Assembly: GCA_022650895.1 (NCBI GenBank)
Contig: JALCQC010000019.1
Coordinates: 1 to 50,289, forward strand
Direction: 5' to 3'
Length of the DNA: 50,289 bases
Source: Bifidobacteriaceae bacterium
Lineage (GTDB): Bacteria > Actinomycetota > Actinomycetes > Actinomycetales > Bifidobacteriaceae
Below are positions 8,640 to 17,406 of the stretch, one piece after another. The notes beneath the pieces were generated by a model. The model saw nothing but the letters and a program-made list of their open reading frames with translations, made no database searches and was not told where the DNA came from. The number at the start of each line of letters is the position of its first letter. The stretch's first letter is position 1. Position numbers and translations under genes: made by a program.

Positions 8640-10535
8640 TCACTTTGTAGCATCGAAAATCTTCTTCCAAGTAGTAAAACTAGCAAGATCTGCGGAGCGA
8701 TAAGAAGCGGAAACCTTACTCCACCGTTTTATGAGTGCGTTGCTCATGCGCAGCCCCTCTTTGAGAAGCTTCCTGCTCTGCTGATTGTCACGGCGCAGCC
8801 AGGTGTACGAGGACCCATCGGGTGAGGCCACGAGTGCCGAACTGATTCCATTGAAGGCCTCCACTCCACCTTCCCACCCCGAGTACTGTGTGGGGATCAC
8901 GGTTTGTGGGCGTGCGTCGTGAGCTCCGTCTTTTCCAAGGAGAATTGCTTGAGCCGCAGAAAGCGGTTTTGGGACTTCGCGTGGTGTGTTGAAGGGGTGC
9001 AAGGGTGTGGGGAACTCGCTAAGTTCTGCGTACTGGGTGTCGGGGAAGGTGGAGCGGTAGGCGTTGATCTCTGAGAGAGTGTCGGGCATGGTGCTCACAA
9101 CGTACTCAGGTCCGCGCATGATGTCGCGCAGTCCTCGGTGTGTCAGAGCGATACCCGAGTAGAGCAGCCGTGTCGCCAGATAGAGATCGCTGGAGATCAT
9201 CTCGAGCCTGAACCACGGCGAGGGCTTGGGGGAGTGCAGCAGTGCGCAGATCCAGCGATTGCGCTGAATGAAGTATTCCTCCCACGAGCGGGCTATGTCC
9301 TTGCCTGCCCACGCTTGGTGCCACACCGCCGCCCCGGGAAGGCTCACCGTTGGGTAACCGGCTTCCTTGGCGCGCAGTCCGTATTCAATGTCATCGAACT
9401 TAATGAAGATTGGCAGGGAAAGTCCGATGCTGCGCACCACCGCGGTGGGAATAAGACACATCCACCAGCCGTTGTGGTCCGCTTCGGCACGCTGATGCAA
9501 CAACGGTGAGGCAATGAGTGGCTTCTCTGCAAAGTCATGATCATAGGGGCGGTTTTGGGGTGCTTCCATCCACATGCGCGCTGTGTCGAGACGTTCGCCC
9601 TGGGCATGGAGAACGGTTCGATCATCAAGGCTGAGCATGCCACCTCCCACGAGAAGGGGCGATGTCGTATAGTCGGCAAATTGGACTGCCCTCAAAATGG
9701 ATTCCGGCTCGCTGATGGCATCGTCGTCGAGAAGAAGGACATAGTCGCTCGTTCCTGCTTTCAGGGTTTCATACATTCCACGGGAGAATCCGCCCGAGCC
9801 TCCAAGATTCCGCTGACGCAGGTACTTCAGTTGGGTGCCAAGGGCTTCAGAGACCTGCGGGAAACCGGGTTGATCCCTGACGAGATCCGTTCCTTGATCG
9901 ACACAGTAGATGGTGTCGAGTCGTTCTCTCAGTGATGGTTCATTGCTCAAAGTCTCGAGTTGGTTGAGACAATAGGGTGCGCGATTGAAGGTGGTGATGG
10001 CGACGGAGAGAGTGGAACCGGAGGCTTCACGGCGGTCAGAAACAGGTACCGCCCACTGTGCACTCCCTAGCGTGAGATTCGTCTGGGTTTCGGCGTCGAA
10101 CCACAGGTAGCCGCCGTCGTCAAAACCACCGAGTGAAACATCGTAGGAGAAAAGTGTCGGAGAATCGGCATCGACGGTGATGGAATGCAGAGTGGTGACG
10201 TTTCCTGCCACGTCGGAGCTCTTCACTGTGAGTTTTCCGGAACCATGCGCTTCGATGGAAAACTTCACCGCTCTCACTGGAGTCCAATGACGCCAATAGC
10301 TAGCGGGGAAAGCGCCGAAATAAGTGCACAGGCTCACTGAGGTTCCTGCTGTGATGCTGACGCTGAACCGGTCATTGATCATGTAATCCACGGCATCGAG
10401 ACTCGAACCATCCGGGTGTGTGAGATAAAGGGGCATGACCTGCCGCATATCCTTCAGCGGATAGGCGATGCGATAAACGGTCTCCCACTGCGGAGCCGTG
10501 ACGGCGTTACCAGAGCTCTTGGATGCTTGTGCCAT
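8640..10535 (-). CDS. glfT2: GlfT2-type galactofuranosyltransferase
   Basis: 631 residues, about the size of mycobacterial GlfT2. An N-terminal beta domain (1-165) precedes a GT-A domain with TTFNRAPYC (181-189), the Q-R-NLGGSGGFSRGM acceptor/donor loop (241-254), the metal-binding DDD at 270-272, WWMC at 357-360, FIKFDDIEYGLR (377-388; catalytic base in the DD pair) and H406 in VWHQAW. A helical C-terminal domain follows. The known reaction in the family is polymerisation of galactofuranose from UDP-Galf, and glf lies 3 kb away. A TATACT box ends 6 nt before the ATG, so the transcript may be leaderless. Whether it makes a true galactan or a short Galf side chain cannot be read from the sequence. 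Confidence 0.9.
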   Translation of the reverse strand: MAQASKSSGNAVTAPQWETVYRIAYPLKDMRQVMPLYLTHPDGSSLDAVDYMINDRFSVSITAGTSVSLCTYFGAFPASYWRHWTPVRAVKFSIEAHGSGKLTVKSSDVAGNVTTLHSITVDADSPTLFSYDVSLGGFDDGGYLWFDAETQTNLTLGSAQWAVPVSDRREASGSTLSVAITTFNRAPYCLNQLETLSNEPSLRERLDTIYCVDQGTDLVRDQPGFPQVSEALGTQLKYLRQRNLGGSGGFSRGMYETLKAGTSDYVLLLDDDAISEPESILRAVQFADYTTSPLLVGGGMLSLDDRTVLHAQGERLDTARMWMEAPQNRPYDHDFAEKPLIASPLLHQRAEADHNGWWMCLIPTAVVRSIGLSLPIFIKFDDIEYGLRAKEAGYPTVSLPGAAVWHQAWAGKDIARSWEEYFIQRNRWICALLHSPKPSPWFRLEMISSDLYLATRLLYSGIALTHRGLRDIMRGPEYVVSTMPDTLSEINAYRSTFPDTQYAELSEFPTPLHPFNTPREVPKPLSAAQAILLGKDGAHDARPQTVIPTQYSGWEGGVEAFNGISSALVASPDGSSYTWLRRDNQQSRKLLKEGLRMSNALIKRWSKVSASYRSADLASFTTWKKIFDATK

Positions 10536-10541
10536 TCCTTC

Positions 10542-10547
10542 AGTATA
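10542..10547 (-). promoter_or_regulatory. -10 box of glfT2, probable leaderless start
   Basis: Minus-strand TATACT ends 6 nt before the ATG at 10535, so transcription should begin at the start codon. The GAAGGA between them is too close to the ATG to act as a normal ribosome binding site. Confidence 0.5.
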
Positions 10548-10617
10548 GAGAGCGGTTCACAGCAAAAGAACTTGTGGAGTCTTATGGCTGCCCTCATCAA
10601 AATACCGATGGAAATCA

Positions 10618-10623
10618 TAGACT
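10618..10623 (+). promoter_or_regulatory. -10 box of licD, probable leaderless start
   Basis: TAGACT ends 7 nt before the ATG at 10631. It supports this start over the in-frame codon at 10523, which would overlap the divergent glfT2 coding region. Confidence 0.5.
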
Positions 10624-10630
10624 GAGACCT

Positions 10631-11659
10631 ATGAGTTTTATCAGCCGCATCAAGTCGATCTATCCGGTGCCGTGGAGATCCTTCCGTCAATTCGAAGACG
10701 AGGTTTTCCGCCGCCTTGACCACCTCGAACAGACGGCAGGGGGCAATGATCCCAAAACAGAAATGCGCTTCTGGGCTCTCTTCCAACGGGAGGGAGAGGA
10801 TCTCCAAGCCGCTAAGGAGCGCTTCTTCGCGGCCATACCGCCCGCGACCGGCACGATGCGTCTGCTGCAGGATGCTCAGGCAAAGCTTCTTCACGAAATG
10901 CACCAACTGTGCACAGACAATGACATTCAGTATTGGGCGACCGGTGGGACCCTCATCGGAGCGAGACGCCACCGTGGCTTTATCCCCTGGGACGACGACC
11001 TCGACGTCGCCATCATGCGCGATGACTTGGAGAAGCTGCGTCGTATCGTGGAGACTGATCAACGCTACCGTGTGGAAATCCTCTGGGATTACCGAACGGC
11101 CTGCGAGCAGATACGTTTCCGCCCTGCGAACCCACGGAACCCCGCCTTCGTTGATCTCTTCATTTTCGACTGGACGAACGAACCTAGCGTGAAGATGTAC
11201 CAGCGCTCGCAGAAATACCGCCAGACCAAGATCGTTGACGTCGTGAGAGACCGTTTCGCAGTGAGTCGGTGGCCCTCGCAGTGGCTTCTGGAAGACTCCG
11301 ATCCTTTCGCTGCAAAAGTGCGTGAGGTCTTCTCACAGGCGCGTGAGGCGGAGATGAAGGAATCCTATGTTACGGACCGGGAGCATGCCACCGGCATCTA
11401 CCGTTCCATCGAAAACTTCGATGACCCTACTGGATTCCCCTACGTTGGAACACTCGATGATTGGTTCCCTGCTGCGGAGATGGAATTCGAAGGTTCACCT
11501 ATCTGGGTCCCTCGCAACAGCCAGAAGTATCTGGATGGCCCCTACGGTGACATCTGGGAGCTACCCAACGATATGGGGCTGCACTTTGAACATGTGAGCC
11601 ACGAAGACCTTGAGAACGAGGAAGTGCTCGAGATTCTTCGGGAATATATCAGCGAGTAG
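10631..11659 (+). CDS. LicD-family phosphotransferase
   Basis: 342 residues. The LicD core spans about 85-140, with YWATGGTLIGARRHRGF followed by PWDDDLDVAI; D121-D123 are the expected metal ligands. LicD proteins transfer a phospho-alcohol (phosphocholine in pneumococcus; ribitol phosphate in the related human FKTN/FKRP) from a CDP-activated donor to a glycan. The TarI- and TarJ-like genes next door would supply CDP-ribitol, so ribitol phosphate is the most economical donor guess; choline or glycerol phosphate cannot be excluded. It is the only plus-strand gene in this stretch, 95 nt from divergent glfT2. The start at 10631 is set by the TAGACT box and the neighbour overlap. Confidence 0.85.
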   Translation: MSFISRIKSIYPVPWRSFRQFEDEVFRRLDHLEQTAGGNDPKTEMRFWALFQREGEDLQAAKERFFAAIPPATGTMRLLQDAQAKLLHEMHQLCTDNDIQYWATGGTLIGARRHRGFIPWDDDLDVAIMRDDLEKLRRIVETDQRYRVEILWDYRTACEQIRFRPANPRNPAFVDLFIFDWTNEPSVKMYQRSQKYRQTKIVDVVRDRFAVSRWPSQWLLEDSDPFAAKVREVFSQAREAEMKESYVTDREHATGIYRSIENFDDPTGFPYVGTLDDWFPAAEMEFEGSPIWVPRNSQKYLDGPYGDIWELPNDMGLHFEHVSHEDLENEEVLEILREYISE

Positions 11660-11707
11660 CCGATGGAGCAATCGGCAGTGAGAGGAAATAGCTAGAGAAA
11701 TAGAGAA

Positions 11708-11752
11708 AAGGCCTTTGCGGCACCCAACATGTGGATGTGGCAAAGGCCCTTG
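11708..11752. terminator. Hairpin between convergent licD and tarJ-like genes
   Basis: GGCCTTTGC (11710-11718) pairs with GCAAAGGCC (11740-11748) around a 21-nt loop, with A's on the left and a short TT on the right flank. It can serve both converging genes. Confidence 0.6.
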
Positions 11753-11768
11753 TTAAGAGTGGGAAATT

Positions 11769-12803
11769 CTAGTCTCTGTTACTCATCTTGAGAATTGACT
11801 TACCGAAGTGGGGATGTGAATCCATCTCGAAGCAGTTGGTGATGTCGTCAACATTGTGGATGTCGTAGACGCCGTTGACGAGTCGCGAAAGATAGCGGAC
11901 GGCTTCGGGGTGGTCTCGGTAGAGTGCCAAGACGTTCTCGAAGTCTTGACGTCCCGAGCGGGAAGACCCGACCAACCGCAGTCCCTTTTCCAAGACCATG
12001 CGTGTTTCAACGGGCTGTGAGTACTCAGAGACACCCATGAGCATGAGCGTTCCCTCTGGCCGTACCAACGAGATGAACTGGGCGATGGCATCGGCAGAAC
12101 CGTTGCCTCCGGCGCATTCGAAGCCATGGTCAAGCTGGAAACCTGCGGGGATGTCATCGGTGAGGTAGGTGGCGGCAGCGAAGGTGAAGTTCTCCAATTT
12201 TTCACGGGAACGGCCGAAGACCACGATCTCGGAATCGGGAAGAAGGCGGGTGAGGAGCAGCGAGACGATGTAGCCGAGGTTACCGTCTCCCCAGATGCCG
12301 ATGCGGCGGCGATCCGTGTGCGCTGTCTCAAGGAAGCGGCTGATGGCGTGCATCGAGACGGAGACGAGCTCGGTGAAGGCTGCCGTTTCTCCGGACACTT
12401 CACCATGTTCGATGGGAACGATGCGGTGAGGGGAGAGACGAACCAGTTCCTGCAAGAACCCGTCTTCGGAGGAGCCGGCGAAGGTGGAGCTACGAAGGTA
12501 GTTTTCCGCCCGAACCGGGTCTTCTTCCGTAGGGTTGTTGGGAACCATCAGAACGGGGGTTCCTGGTGTCAGCTCTCCGTGGGGATCATACTGAATGACA
12601 CCGGTTCCCTCGTGGACGAGGGCCATGGGAAGTTTCTTCTCCAACACCTTTGGATCGCGGGTTCCCAAGAAGTAGCGTTGATCCGCCATACAGATGGACA
12701 GGTACGTCGGGCGTACCAGAATCTTGTCGCCCGGGAGCGGTTCATCCACCAGCACTTTCTCAAAGCGTCGTGGTGCGGCCAAACGGTAAATGGTAGAGAG
12801 CAT
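11769..12803 (-). CDS. TarJ-like zinc alcohol dehydrogenase (probable ribulose-5-phosphate reductase)
   Basis: 344 residues of the medium-chain dehydrogenase family. C38 and H64-E65 are the expected catalytic zinc ligands. The Rossmann motif reads GIWGDGNLG, and FECAGGNGS and ALVHEGTG are as in TarJ. Known TarJ enzymes reduce ribulose-5-phosphate to ribitol-5-phosphate with NADPH, the substrate of TarI. It lies 24 nt downstream of the TarI-like gene in the same direction, with GGAG before its ATG, which strongly supports that pairing. A related sugar alcohol phosphate as product is possible. Convergent with licD. Confidence 0.82.
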   Translation of the reverse strand: MLSTIYRLAAPRRFEKVLVDEPLPGDKILVRPTYLSICMADQRYFLGTRDPKVLEKKLPMALVHEGTGVIQYDPHGELTPGTPVLMVPNNPTEEDPVRAENYLRSSTFAGSSEDGFLQELVRLSPHRIVPIEHGEVSGETAAFTELVSVSMHAISRFLETAHTDRRRIGIWGDGNLGYIVSLLLTRLLPDSEIVVFGRSREKLENFTFAAATYLTDDIPAGFQLDHGFECAGGNGSADAIAQFISLVRPEGTLMLMGVSEYSQPVETRMVLEKGLRLVGSSRSGRQDFENVLALYRDHPEAVRYLSRLVNGVYDIHNVDDITNCFEMDSHPHFGKSILKMSNRD

Positions 12804-12827
12804 TGAATCTCCTAAGTGTGGTGCGCC

Positions 12828-13532
12828 TTACTCGGCGATGAGAGCCTGTGCCATTCTGAGGTCAGCGGGATAGGTCACTTTGATGTTTTCTTCTTCTCCT
12901 GCAACCAGCTTGACGGGAATGTCTCGCATGGTGAAAATCGAGCAGGCGTCAGGAAGCCATTCCTTGTCCTTCTGGCTGAGAGAGTTGTAGAGCTCGCGCA
13001 ATTTCAGGGCTTTGAAGGACTGCGGTGTTTGGCCGCGGAACATCGTCTTGCGGTCGGGAATGGTCGTGATCTCATCGCCATCGTTGGAAACGACAATGGT
13101 GTCGGCGGAGGGGACCACGGTGTCGCAGGCATCGTAATCCTTCATGGCGGCAATGTTGTCTTCGATGATACGTTCGGAGATGAAGGGGCGCACGGCGTCA
13201 TGGGTGACGATGACCGTCTCCTCATCGATGCCGTCGTTCTGTTCGATCCAATCGATGGCCGCCATCACGGTGTCATTGCGCTGTTCGCCGCCCGCGGTGA
13301 CAACGACGTGATCGGATTCACCCACCGACTTGCGTAACATGTCCTTGGTGTTCTCGACCCATTCGGCGGGAGTGAGGACGAGGACCCTCTCGAATCCTGG
13401 GTGGATGGCGAACTTTTCAACCGTATGGGCAATGATCGGCTTCGAACCGAGCTGAAGGTATTGCTTCGGTTTGCCGACATTTCCCATGCGCTTACCGACG
13501 CCGCCGGCGAGAATGACTGCGTAATACTTCAT
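12828..13532 (-). CDS. TarI/IspD-type cytidylyltransferase (probable ribitol-5-phosphate cytidylyltransferase)
   Basis: 234 residues. The nucleotide-binding start is YAVILAGGVGKRMG with GKPKQYLQL (5-28); TAGGEQRNDTV, VTHDAVRPFI and FRGQTPQSFK are shared by TarI and IspD. The TarJ-like gene directly downstream tips the call to TarI: CTP plus ribitol-5-phosphate to CDP-ribitol. IspD (methylerythritol pathway) is the main alternative, but it would not be expected beside a dehydrogenase, LicD and glf. The ATG at 13532 has AAAGG six nt upstream; the longer frame to 13616 has no such signal. Confidence 0.82.
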   Translation of the reverse strand: MKYYAVILAGGVGKRMGNVGKPKQYLQLGSKPIIAHTVEKFAIHPGFERVLVLTPAEWVENTKDMLRKSVGESDHVVVTAGGEQRNDTVMAAIDWIEQNDGIDEETVIVTHDAVRPFISERIIEDNIAAMKDYDACDTVVPSADTIVVSNDGDEITTIPDRKTMFRGQTPQSFKALKLRELYNSLSQKDKEWLPDACSIFTMRDIPVKLVAGEEENIKVTYPADLRMAQALIAE

Positions 13533-13651
13533 CGTTGACCTTTCGAGATGAGTGCCCAAACTTCTTTCAGTATAGGGAAGGGTCTCTGGAAAATCTTGTG
13601 GCTGAAGATTCCGCACAACACCTACGAGTCCTCTGCAGGTCTGTTGCTGCT

Positions 13652-14824
13652 CTATCGGTTTTGCCGATTCAGCAGCGGTTCCACCTGCTTTTCGAAGGCA
13701 ATGAGGGCCGAGTTGATGGTCTGGTGCATGTCGAAGTAGGCATAGCTTCCAAGCCTGCCGCCAAAGATGACGTCTGGTTCTTTCTTTTCCATTGCAGCGT
13801 ACTGGGCGAACATGGTGCGGTCCGCTTCAGTGTTGACGGGGTAATAAGGTTCGTCGCCTTGGTGGGCGAAGTGCGAATATTCGTCCCACACGATCGTCTT
13901 GTTCTGTTTGGCCACCTCCGCGCGCTCGGGGTTGAAGTTCTTGAATTCGATGGAGCGGGTGTAGGGGATGTCTGGGTCGGCGTAGTTCATGACCGGGCAG
14001 CCCAGGTGATCTACTTCCTTGTAATAGCGCTTCTTGAAGTCGACGGTCCGCCACTTCAGCTCTCCAAGCTCGTAGCCGAAGTAGCGGTCGATCGCACCGG
14101 TGTAGACGATCGGGACGTTACCGCGCAGGGAGTTTTTGCTGAGGGATTGGGAGTCATCGAAGAAATCAGTATCAAGTGTCACGGTGATGTTGGGATCGTC
14201 GATCATGCGCTCGAACCACGCGGTATAGCCATCTGCAGGCAGGCCTTCGTGGGTGTCCTTGAAGTAATGGTTGTTGTAGTTGAAGCGCACCGGAAGGCGG
14301 CGGATGATGCTGGCCGGCAGCTCACTAGGATCCGTCTGCCACTGCTTACCGGTGTAGTTCTTGATGAAGGCCTCGTAGAGGGGTTTGCCGATGAGCTTGA
14401 TTCCCTGGTCGTTGAGATTCTTGGGTTCAACATCGGCGTATTCTCCCGCCTGTTGCTCAATGAGAGCCTTTGCCTCCGAGGGTGAGTAGGCGGAATGGAA
14501 GAACTGATTGATGGTTCCCAAGTTGATGGGAAGAGGAAAGACCTCGCCATTGTGCGTGGTATAGACGCGGTGCACATAGTCGGTGAAGCTGGTGAAGCGG
14601 TTGACGTATTCCCACACCCGTTCGTTGGAGGTGTGGAACAGGTGCGCTCCATACTTATGAATCTCAATGCCCGTTTCCTCATCGAAGTAGGAGTATGCAT
14701 TACCGCCAATGTGATCCCGAATGTCGATGATCTGAACCTTCGCATTCAGCTTCTCGCTAGCCTGTTGTGCCACAGTAAGTCCGAAAAGACCTGCTCCGAC
14801 GATGACGAGATCTGGGTCAGTCAT
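13652..14824 (-). CDS. glf: UDP-galactopyranose mutase
   Basis: 390 residues. The FAD-binding GAGLFG motif lies at 10-15, followed by HIGGNAYSYFD, IHKYGAHLFHTSNERVW, PLPINLGTIN and FIKNYTGKQW, all typical of bacterial Glf. The enzyme converts UDP-galactopyranose to UDP-galactofuranose in the cytosol, the donor for the GlfT2 homologue. An AAGGAG sequence lies about 10 nt before the ATG at 14824. It is the first gene of the glf-tarI-tarJ series on the minus strand, with a 119-nt gap before tarI. A possible promoter upstream (TTGCTC, 16 nt, TACTAA near 14855-14885) is weak. Confidence 0.94.
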   Translation of the reverse strand: MTDPDLVIVGAGLFGLTVAQQASEKLNAKVQIIDIRDHIGGNAYSYFDEETGIEIHKYGAHLFHTSNERVWEYVNRFTSFTDYVHRVYTTHNGEVFPLPINLGTINQFFHSAYSPSEAKALIEQQAGEYADVEPKNLNDQGIKLIGKPLYEAFIKNYTGKQWQTDPSELPASIIRRLPVRFNYNNHYFKDTHEGLPADGYTAWFERMIDDPNITVTLDTDFFDDSQSLSKNSLRGNVPIVYTGAIDRYFGYELGELKWRTVDFKKRYYKEVDHLGCPVMNYADPDIPYTRSIEFKNFNPERAEVAKQNKTIVWDEYSHFAHQGDEPYYPVNTEADRTMFAQYAAMEKKEPDVIFGGRLGSYAYFDMHQTINSALIAFEKQVEPLLNRQNR

Positions 14825-15025
14825 AGCCGCCTGCTCCTTCACCGCGAAATTATTAGTATGCTTCTCGCACTTTAGAGCAAAGTCTGGGACTGCGGGAGAC
14901 GTGCACGTAAGAGTTTATAGAACATCCACTTTTGCAACAAAAGCATTGAGAGAGAACGGATAGAATAACGTGTCTTGTGAGCGAATTCAACTCACCTGAC
15001 TTCGAACAAAGAGGATGGTTGCGCA

Positions 15026-16183
15026 TTGGGCACTTCACAGGTTGTGACGGCAGGGACGAGATCGAAGCGAATCGTTGGCGTGGATATCGCTAAGACCATT
15101 GGCATCCTCCTCGTCATCTTTGTGCACTTTGTCTTTCACACCTCCGAATATCCCAACACGTGGTATTCGCACTTCGCCGTTGCCGCCTATCAATATGGAG
15201 TGCCGCTCTTTTTCATGGCTAACGGTGCTTTACTCCTCACTCGGAAGCTTGATCTGAAGAAGCACTATCGCCGGCTTCTCACCATCGTCATCGTGACGCT
15301 GGTGTGGAAAGCCATCGATCTCGTTGTCTTTGCGTATACCACCGAGCCTATAGGCGTGAGGAACTCTATTCTCTTCATGTTGGGAGGAAGCGAATTCGAT
15401 GGACGTCCCAGCGGATTCGTGTGGTTCATGAACGCCTTCATCGGTCTTCATCTCATTGTCCCCATGCTCAAGACGATGTTCGATGCCGCCGATGGCAGAA
15501 GAACCTTGTACATCACCATGGGGGTCATTGCCTTCTTCTCCATTCTTGGTGACACTGCCCGCACGCTTCTCACGATTGTTGGCTCATGGTTTCACGTCGG
15601 TCTTGTTGGCGCACTCCAATACGTGGACGAGTACAACATGTTCGGAAAGTACGCCTATGCCATTCTGTACTTTATTCTTGGCGGGCTTGTTCTCGAAAAG
15701 TTTCAGAAGGCCCGTTCCGAATCAGGCAAAATCGTGTGGCCGTTCAGGCGAGTTTCCCTTGGAGCCAGCGTGGCGGTTCTGGTGGTTTGCCAGGTCCTGT
15801 TATTCCTTACGCTGTGGGGAGAGCGTGCTGCTTCCGGTTATGAGTACCGTTTTGCATACAGTTACACGCAGCTTGCCGGAGTTATTGGAACGGTCATTGT
15901 CTTCTGCCTCTGCCTCATGGCCTCTCCTTCGCAGCGCGCCTCGAAATTCTACAAGGAAGTCGGCTCCCAGACTTTTGGCATGTATATGACGCACATCTTT
16001 TTGCTGATGACGATCAATTACCTTGAGCTTCGTTTCTTTGCTGATGACAACTTTGCCGCCTTGGGCGGTGTCGGTTCCCTCCTGGTGAATTTTGCGCTCA
16101 TCCTTCTCGCTTTCTTCGTCGCCCTCGCCATTTCCATGGTGGGCTCGCGCATTCCCGTTCTCAAGAAGCTGTTCTTTCACTGA
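15026..16183 (+). CDS. Acyltransferase 3 family membrane protein
   Basis: 385 residues with about ten hydrophobic helices. The start, RIVGVDIAKTIGILLVIFVHFVFH, carries the conserved histidine of the acyltransferase-3 (OafA/WecH) family, which O-acetylates or succinylates surface sugars from acyl-CoA on the cytoplasmic side. The only usable in-frame start is the TTG at 15026, with GAGG 11 nt upstream; the frame is closed by a stop at 14978. A TAGAAT box at 14961-14966 may be its -10. It lies divergent from glf. Inferred: it decorates the polysaccharide made by the surrounding genes. Confidence 0.82.
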   Translation: MGTSQVVTAGTRSKRIVGVDIAKTIGILLVIFVHFVFHTSEYPNTWYSHFAVAAYQYGVPLFFMANGALLLTRKLDLKKHYRRLLTIVIVTLVWKAIDLVVFAYTTEPIGVRNSILFMLGGSEFDGRPSGFVWFMNAFIGLHLIVPMLKTMFDAADGRRTLYITMGVIAFFSILGDTARTLLTIVGSWFHVGLVGALQYVDEYNMFGKYAYAILYFILGGLVLEKFQKARSESGKIVWPFRRVSLGASVAVLVVCQVLLFLTLWGERAASGYEYRFAYSYTQLAGVIGTVIVFCLCLMASPSQRASKFYKEVGSQTFGMYMTHIFLLMTINYLELRFFADDNFAALGGVGSLLVNFALILLAFFVALAISMVGSRIPVLKKLFFH

Positions 16184-16221
16184 TTCGGGCGTGACCCTCG
16201 ATTGGTGGCATCGGCGATTGG

Positions 16222-16227
16222 TAGCAT
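16222..16227 (+). promoter_or_regulatory. -10 box of rmlB, probable leaderless start
   Basis: TAGCAT ends 6 nt before the ATG at 16234; no ribosome binding site is visible. A second in-frame ATG at 16240 is an alternative start. Confidence 0.4.
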
Positions 16228-16233
16228 GGCCGT

Positions 16234-17262
16234 ATGTCTATGAACTCCCTTCCCGAACGCTATACGCGGATTCTCGTCACCGGGGGAGCGGGCTTCATCG
16301 GATCGAATTTCGTGCGCTATGTGCTGGGACACACGGCTTCGGTGCACGTGACCGTTCTGGACGCACTCACCTATGTGGGCAAGCGCGAGAACCTGGCGGG
16401 GCTGGATCCGCATCGGCTCAGTTTCGTACACGGAGACATCAGGGATGCGGAGCTGGTGGATGCGCTCGTGGGAGATTGCGACGCCATCGTTCATTTTGCC
16501 GCGGAGTCCCACAACGACAACTCCATCGAAGCGCCCGCCCAGTTCATCGACACGAATGTGCGTGGAACCTTCGTACTGCTGGAGGCCACACGCCGCCACA
16601 ACGTCCGCTTCCACCACATCTCGACGGATGAGGTCTATGGCGATCTCCCGCTGGACTCCCGCGACTTCTTCACGGAGGCGAGCCCCTACAATCCCTCGAG
16701 CCCCTACTCGGCCTCCAAAGCCAGTTCCGACCTTCTGGTGCGCGCATGGCATCGCACTTACGGACTGCGCGCCACCATCACCAACTGTTCCAACAACTAC
16801 GGCCCGTACCAGCACGTGGAGAAATTCATTCCTCGGCAGGTGACCAATGTTCTCACCGGCCGCAGCGCGAAACTCTATGGAACAGGCGAGAACATCCGCG
16901 ACTGGATTCACGTTGACGACCAGTGCTCCGCCATCTGGAAGGTGCTCAACGACGGTGAGATCGGGCAGACCTACCTCATCGGTGCCCATGGCGAGCACAG
17001 CAACAAGGACGTGCTGCGTGAGATCCTGCGGCAACTGGGCCATGATCCCGAAGATTACGAGAGGGTGGCGGACCGTCCCGGCCACGACCGCCGCTACGCG
17101 ATCGACCCAACCAAAATCACCCGGGAACTTGGGTGGAGACCGCAGCATTCTGATTTCGTGGCCGGATTGCGGGAGACCATCGAATGGTATGTGCACAACC
17201 GGCAGTGGTGGGAGGCCGACAAGGAGAGCACCGAGAAGCGCGCGGAGGCGAGAGGACAGTAA
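16234..17262 (+). CDS. rmlB: dTDP-glucose 4,6-dehydratase
   Basis: 342 residues of the short-chain dehydrogenase/epimerase fold. NAD-binding GGAGFIG at 17-23, HFAAESHNDNS at 88-97, catalytic T131-D132-E133 in ISTDEVYGD and Y158xxxK162 in YSASK. It converts dTDP-glucose to the 4-keto-6-deoxy intermediate, usually for dTDP-rhamnose. The companion genes rmlA, rmlC and rmlD are not in this window, so the end product is not shown. About 51 nt follow the acyltransferase, but a TAGCAT box right before the start suggests separate transcription. The 144 nt after the gene hold no visible element. Confidence 0.92.
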   Translation: MSMNSLPERYTRILVTGGAGFIGSNFVRYVLGHTASVHVTVLDALTYVGKRENLAGLDPHRLSFVHGDIRDAELVDALVGDCDAIVHFAAESHNDNSIEAPAQFIDTNVRGTFVLLEATRRHNVRFHHISTDEVYGDLPLDSRDFFTEASPYNPSSPYSASKASSDLLVRAWHRTYGLRATITNCSNNYGPYQHVEKFIPRQVTNVLTGRSAKLYGTGENIRDWIHVDDQCSAIWKVLNDGEIGQTYLIGAHGEHSNKDVLREILRQLGHDPEDYERVADRPGHDRRYAIDPTKITRELGWRPQHSDFVAGLRETIEWYVHNRQWWEADKESTEKRAEARGQ

Positions 17263-17406
17263 CCGTGACTTCTGCGGCTGGTGCCTCCCATGCTCAGCTC
17301 ATTCAGCCTGCGCACAGGAAAATCTCTGTGAAGCACCAACTTTTTCGTGGCGTTCTCGAACGAGAAACGAACTGATGATTGAGATTCGTGGAGTTATCTC
17401 GTAACT

